From JACVRN01 sp963715565 (GTDB taxonomy: Bacteria; Acidobacteriota; Blastocatellia; Pyrinomonadales; Pyrinomonadaceae), in the NCBI GenBank assembly GCA_963715565.1, contig OY970256.1, forward strand, positions 3,224,001 to 3,288,000: DNA of 64,000 nucleotides. The letters are read 5' to 3'. Of the stretch, positions 61,471-64,000 are shown in pieces. The notes beneath the pieces are model-generated. The model saw only the letters and a list, made by a program, of their open reading frames with translations, did not search any database and was not told the origin of the DNA. Position 1 is the first letter of the stretch. Every line of letters starts with the position of its first letter. Made by a program: the position numbers and the translations under genes.

Positions 61471-62382
61471 TCCTTTGTTGATTCTCGCGGCGATAACTTT
61501 CGCGGCGGTTGCGCCTGCGCCGCACGCGCCCGCGATGGTCGGCGCAAGCGGGTTGGCGACGTCTCCGACGGCGAAAACATTTGTGATGCTCGTCTCCTGC
61601 TCGCTGGTCACTACTATGTAGCCGCGCTCGTCCGTGTGCAACTCGTCGCGGAACATTTCCGTGTTCGGCTCCACACCAACGCGCACGACGACGCCCTGCA
61701 CCGCCACCTGAAAAGGCTTCAGCCCACCCTCGCGCACAATCTCGACCGCTTCGACCTTTTCTTCACCGATAATGCGCGCGACCCTGCTTTCGGTAAATGT
61801 GGTGATGCGATGCTCGCTCTTTAAGCGGTCTGCAAACTCTCGACGCGCGCTGAGGCGCTTACCGCGATGCACGAGCGTCACGGTCGGACAAACTTCCGCC
61901 AGCATGAGCGCGTTCTCGGCAGCCGCGTCGCCGCCCCCTATGACGCACACGTCACGACCCGCAAGCTCTGCGCGGTCGCGCGTGCCCGATTCAAAAACGC
62001 CTGCGCCCGCAAGCTCCGTCTCGCCCGGTATGCCAAGCCTGCGACGACGCACGCCCGTCGCGATGATGAGAAAAATAGCCCGCAACTCTTCGCCGCTACG
62101 CAAACGTATGAGTTTGGCGTTGAGGTTAATGCTCTCTATCTCGGCATCCGTCCATAGGTCAAAATCCGCCGCCTCGACGTGCTCACTAAAACGGTCGCGC
62201 AGCTCGCGCCCATCGCGCGCGCGCAGGCCCAGATAATTTTCTATCGCGTTATAAATCCAAAGAAGCTGCCCGCCTGTTTCCGAATGCTCTTCGAGCACAA
62301 GCGTATCCAGCCCCAGCTCGTCGCACCACAAAGCAGCCGACAGCCCCGCCGGTCCCGCGCCGATGATTATGCAATCGTGCAT
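61465..62382 (-). CDS. Thioredoxin-reductase-like flavoprotein without redox cysteines
   Basis: A 305-residue FAD/NAD(P)-binding protein. FAD Rossmann motif GAGPAGLSAALW (8-19), NADPH motif VIGGGDAAAENALML, and ANVFAVGDVANP-type terminal FAD motif (FAVGDVAN). The position of the thioredoxin reductase CxxC reads ESGTRDR, so there is no disulfide centre; the protein is closer to ferredoxin-NADP reductase-type or YpdA/Bdr-like enzymes. Possible electron donor to the rhodanese or an unknown acceptor (inference). Stop codon lies in the heptamer repeat. Confidence 0.85.
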   Translation of the reverse strand: MHDCIIIGAGPAGLSAALWCDELGLDTLVLEEHSETGGQLLWIYNAIENYLGLRARDGRELRDRFSEHVEAADFDLWTDAEIESINLNAKLIRLRSGEELRAIFLIIATGVRRRRLGIPGETELAGAGVFESGTRDRAELAGRDVCVIGGGDAAAENALMLAEVCPTVTLVHRGKRLSARREFADRLKSEHRITTFTESRVARIIGEEKVEAVEIVREGGLKPFQVAVQGVVVRVGVEPNTEMFRDELHTDERGYIVVTSEQETSITNVFAVGDVANPLAPTIAGACGAGATAAKVIAARINKGK

Positions 62383-62390
62383 GATAAAAA

Positions 62391-62506
62391 TTTTCGATTT
62401 GCGATTGCCGATTTTCGATTGGAAGAGGATGAAAAGCTTTTAAATTTCAAATCTCTGATTTGTCCTCTTCCAATCGAAAATCGCAAATCTAAAATCTAAA
62501 ATCCTC
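62391..62506. repeat. Heptamer hairpin element (AAATCGC/AAATCTA words)
   Basis: Left arm 62391-62431 (TTTTCGA, TTTGCGA, TTGCCGA units) and right arm 62463-62506 (complement) with GGAAGAGGAT stem extension. Supplies the TAG stop codon of the methyltransferase gene on the minus strand. Related to the array at 37.3 kb. Confidence 0.85.
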
Positions 62507-63074
62507 TTTCCTTCCTGCGCGCGATGATCTCGGCGGTGCGGCGATGGTGCTCGCCGGGATCGGAATCGGTTAGTGCCGTTTCGTGGTAATGCGTAATCTC
62601 CCAGCCTTCGAACTCTGCGCGCAGCTCGCCCGGACGCAATAGAAAAGCGGGATTTCCATCCTCTTGTTCCGGGTCGTCGCTAAAGTGAATCGCCGCGACG
62701 AACAGGCCGCCACGTTTCACGCTGGCGCGAAGCTCCGGCCAGAGGTCGCGCTGCAAGTAATAAAAGAGCGAGACGAGATCGTATGCGTCAGGCTCTATCT
62801 CGAACTCGCCGCGCTCAAGGTCCGCGACGCGCGCATCAACGTCCACACCGGAAACTAGAGCCCTCGCCTTTGTGATTTCGATGCCGACATGCGAGGCGTC
62901 AACAGCCGTCAAGCGCCATCCCTGCTCGGCCAGAAAAACCGCGTGGCGGCCAGCGCCGCAGGCCACATCGAGCGCACGACCGGGCAGCAAGTTTTCCGTC
63001 GCCCGCACCAGCAGACGGCTGGGCTCATGCGTCGCATGCTCGCCACGCGCGTAACGCTCGTTCCAATCAGCCAT
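62496..63074 (-). CDS. SAM-dependent methyltransferase (TehB-like class I)
   Basis: A 192-residue class I methyltransferase. SAM motif I LDVACGAGRHAVFLAEQG, motif II LTAVDAS, and post-motif SLFYYLQRDLWPELRASVKRGG. Short length and N-terminal WNERYARGEHATHEPS resemble TehB/thiopurine-like enzymes acting on small molecules; substrate unknown. The ATG overlaps the stop of the upstream DUF6687-like gene (ATGGCTGA), so translation is coupled. C-terminal ERGF and stop come from the repeat arm. Confidence 0.88.
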   Translation of the reverse strand: MADWNERYARGEHATHEPSRLLVRATENLLPGRALDVACGAGRHAVFLAEQGWRLTAVDASHVGIEITKARALVSGVDVDARVADLERGEFEIEPDAYDLVSLFYYLQRDLWPELRASVKRGGLFVAAIHFSDDPEQEDGNPAFLLRPGELRAEFEGWEITHYHETALTDSDPGEHHRRTAEIIARRKERGF

Positions 63075-64000
63075 TGCCCGCCTCGACTACAGAGCGCGCT
63101 TCCGTTGCTTCCTTCGTGAGCGCGAAGGCTTCAAGCACACGCGCCACTTCTCCCGGAGTTTGTTTCGAGACGCCGAGCCGTCCTTCGCCGTCCATAAATT
63201 TAGCGGCAGAGGCAAGCTCGCTCGTATCAAGTCGCCAACTGCCTGAGCCTTTGCCTTCAGCTTCGTCGAGCGCAATCATTGCGCTGCGCAGATCGCGTCT
63301 CTCGATGCGCGGTCGCACAACAGTTTCCGCCCAGGAGTAGTAAGGATAATCGATGCGATAGCACCAGCCGCCTTCCGCCGGGATGGCAATCAAAAAAAGC
63401 TGGCCGCGCGCCGCGTGTGCGATGGCTGTGAAGGGGATGACGTCGTTCGATGGATTGAAGCCCTGCACGCCGTAGAGGTCGCGTGAGAGCGTGATGACGG
63501 AAAGCTTTGCGTCCGCGTCTTCTTCAACACTTGATGCGCCGCGCGCAAAGCTTTCGAGCGCACGCTCTATGCGCGTCCACGCAGCGCGCCACAGCGGCTC
63601 GTAATCACCCGTGCGCGTGACGACGCGTTCGACTTCGGGCAGGACAAGCTCGTAGGCGCGCGCTTCGTCCGTCACACGCTCGCCCGCTAGATGGTCTGCG
63701 AGCGGCGAGAGAATGGTTTCGTTTGCGACGGGCTGGTCCGAGCCCTGTATGACGATGCTTGCACGCACGCCGTCCGCAGTTTTGAACTCGGAAAAATCTC
63801 CGGCCTCGGCTGCCGAAACGAGTTGATGAGCGAGATTGAGAGCGCGCTCGCCCGCGAGCATGGTCCAGACGGAGAGCACGCCGTCCGTGTCGAAATGATT
63901 ATTGGTCACAAGCTCGACGCCGCGCGTCAACTCGTTCATGTGCGCGGAGCCCACCAGCTTGAGGGCAATTTCCGTGGAGGTGTCTGCTTTGACGGCAGCC
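63067..64000 (-). CDS. DUF6687-like hypothetical protein (5' end outside window)
   Basis: A partial gene of at least 311 codons running off the window edge; the frame is open upstream of the apparent GTG at 63954 (residues ending TSTEIALKLVG), so the true start lies beyond 64,000. Visible conserved blocks: VTNNHFDTDGVLSVWTML with His/Asp residues that look metal- or nucleotide-binding (a DHH-like HFDTDG), SVITLSRDLYGVQGFNPSND, and a C-terminal WRLDTSELASAAKF. Matches my recollection of DUF6687. Function unknown. Couples to the methyltransferase gene by an 8-base overlap. Confidence 0.7.
   Translation of the reverse strand, partial: AAVKADTSTEIALKLVGSAHMNELTRGVELVTNNHFDTDGVLSVWTMLAGERALNLAHQLVSAAEAGDFSEFKTADGVRASIVIQGSDQPVANETILSPLADHLAGERVTDEARAYELVLPEVERVVTRTGDYEPLWRAAWTRIERALESFARGASSVEEDADAKLSVITLSRDLYGVQGFNPSNDVIPFTAIAHAARGQLFLIAIPAEGGWCYRIDYPYYSWAETVVRPRIERRDLRSAMIALDEAEGKGSGSWRLDTSELASAAKFMDGEGRLGVSKQTPGEVARVLEAFALTKEATEARSVVEAGNG

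Noticed and set aside
744..62506. Reading the heptamer arrays as CRISPR arrays
   Set aside because: Units are 7 bases without unique spacers, arranged as inverted arms, and no cas genes are present.

Overview
The window looks like chromosomal DNA of an acidobacterium, probably from the Blastocatellia/Pyrinomonadaceae side of the phylum. The reasons are three secreted von Willebrand A proteins of the kind expanded in Acidobacteria, a Pkn-type kinase fused to TPRs, many YD-repeat, HYR and beta-helix exported proteins, GC-rich codon use and sparse operons. This placement is inference from gene content; there is no rRNA in the window, and I found no tRNA or CRISPR array.

Layout. 1-11.7 kb: thymidine kinase, exported or lipid-anchored proteins of unknown function, uvrC, a PfkB sugar kinase, a dienelactone hydrolase and an exported amidohydrolase. 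11.8-16.5 kb: a promoter with a long leader and two secreted proteins (beta-helix, then DUF11/HYR/PxKF). 16.6-22.9 kb: a response regulator pair, a GAF protein, a large lytic transglycosylase and a PEGA/TPR protein. 23.1-29.9 kb, minus strand: SGNH hydrolase, MBOAT acyltransferase, a second SGNH protein, an acyl carrier protein and a KAS III enzyme. This is a Dlt/Alg-like envelope acylation set, and a 450-base hairpin-rich non-coding stretch lies inside it. 30-38 kb: aminotransferase, VWA protein, FmdB-like protein, a lytic transglycosylase behind a foldable leader, a GAF-GAF-AAA-Fis regulator and two envelope-stress-type small membrane proteins. 38.2-44.1 kb: ileS-lspA-(four-helix-bundle ORF)-lgt-rluD, which makes and matures lipoproteins. 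44.1-50.9 kb: a SEFIR/NB-ARC/TPR STAND protein transcribed with a Ser/Thr kinase, then two insertion sequences. 51-58.7 kb: two more VWA proteins and a 1594-residue hybrid histidine kinase. 58.9-64 kb: a minus-strand run of small metabolic and unknown genes.

The most unusual feature is repeat architecture. About twenty intergenic sites carry a hairpin whose two arms are built of 7-base units. Each site has its own word (for example AGTGACA, GTAAATC, AGTAAGC, TCCCAAG, AGAGGTC), and the order of unit variants is mirrored between the two arms. They sit directly at gene ends, often supply the stop codon, can be nested, and in one case (41.74-42.23 kb) enclose a four-helix-bundle (23S-IVS/S23-type) gene. 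Two further dispersed families (A: paired CCCAC...GTGGG hairpins with compensatory changes; B: GCTCC...GGAGC hairpins around TTTATAG) fill other gaps. These repeats, the carrier-protein acylation cluster and the STAND protein are the main candidates for new biology.
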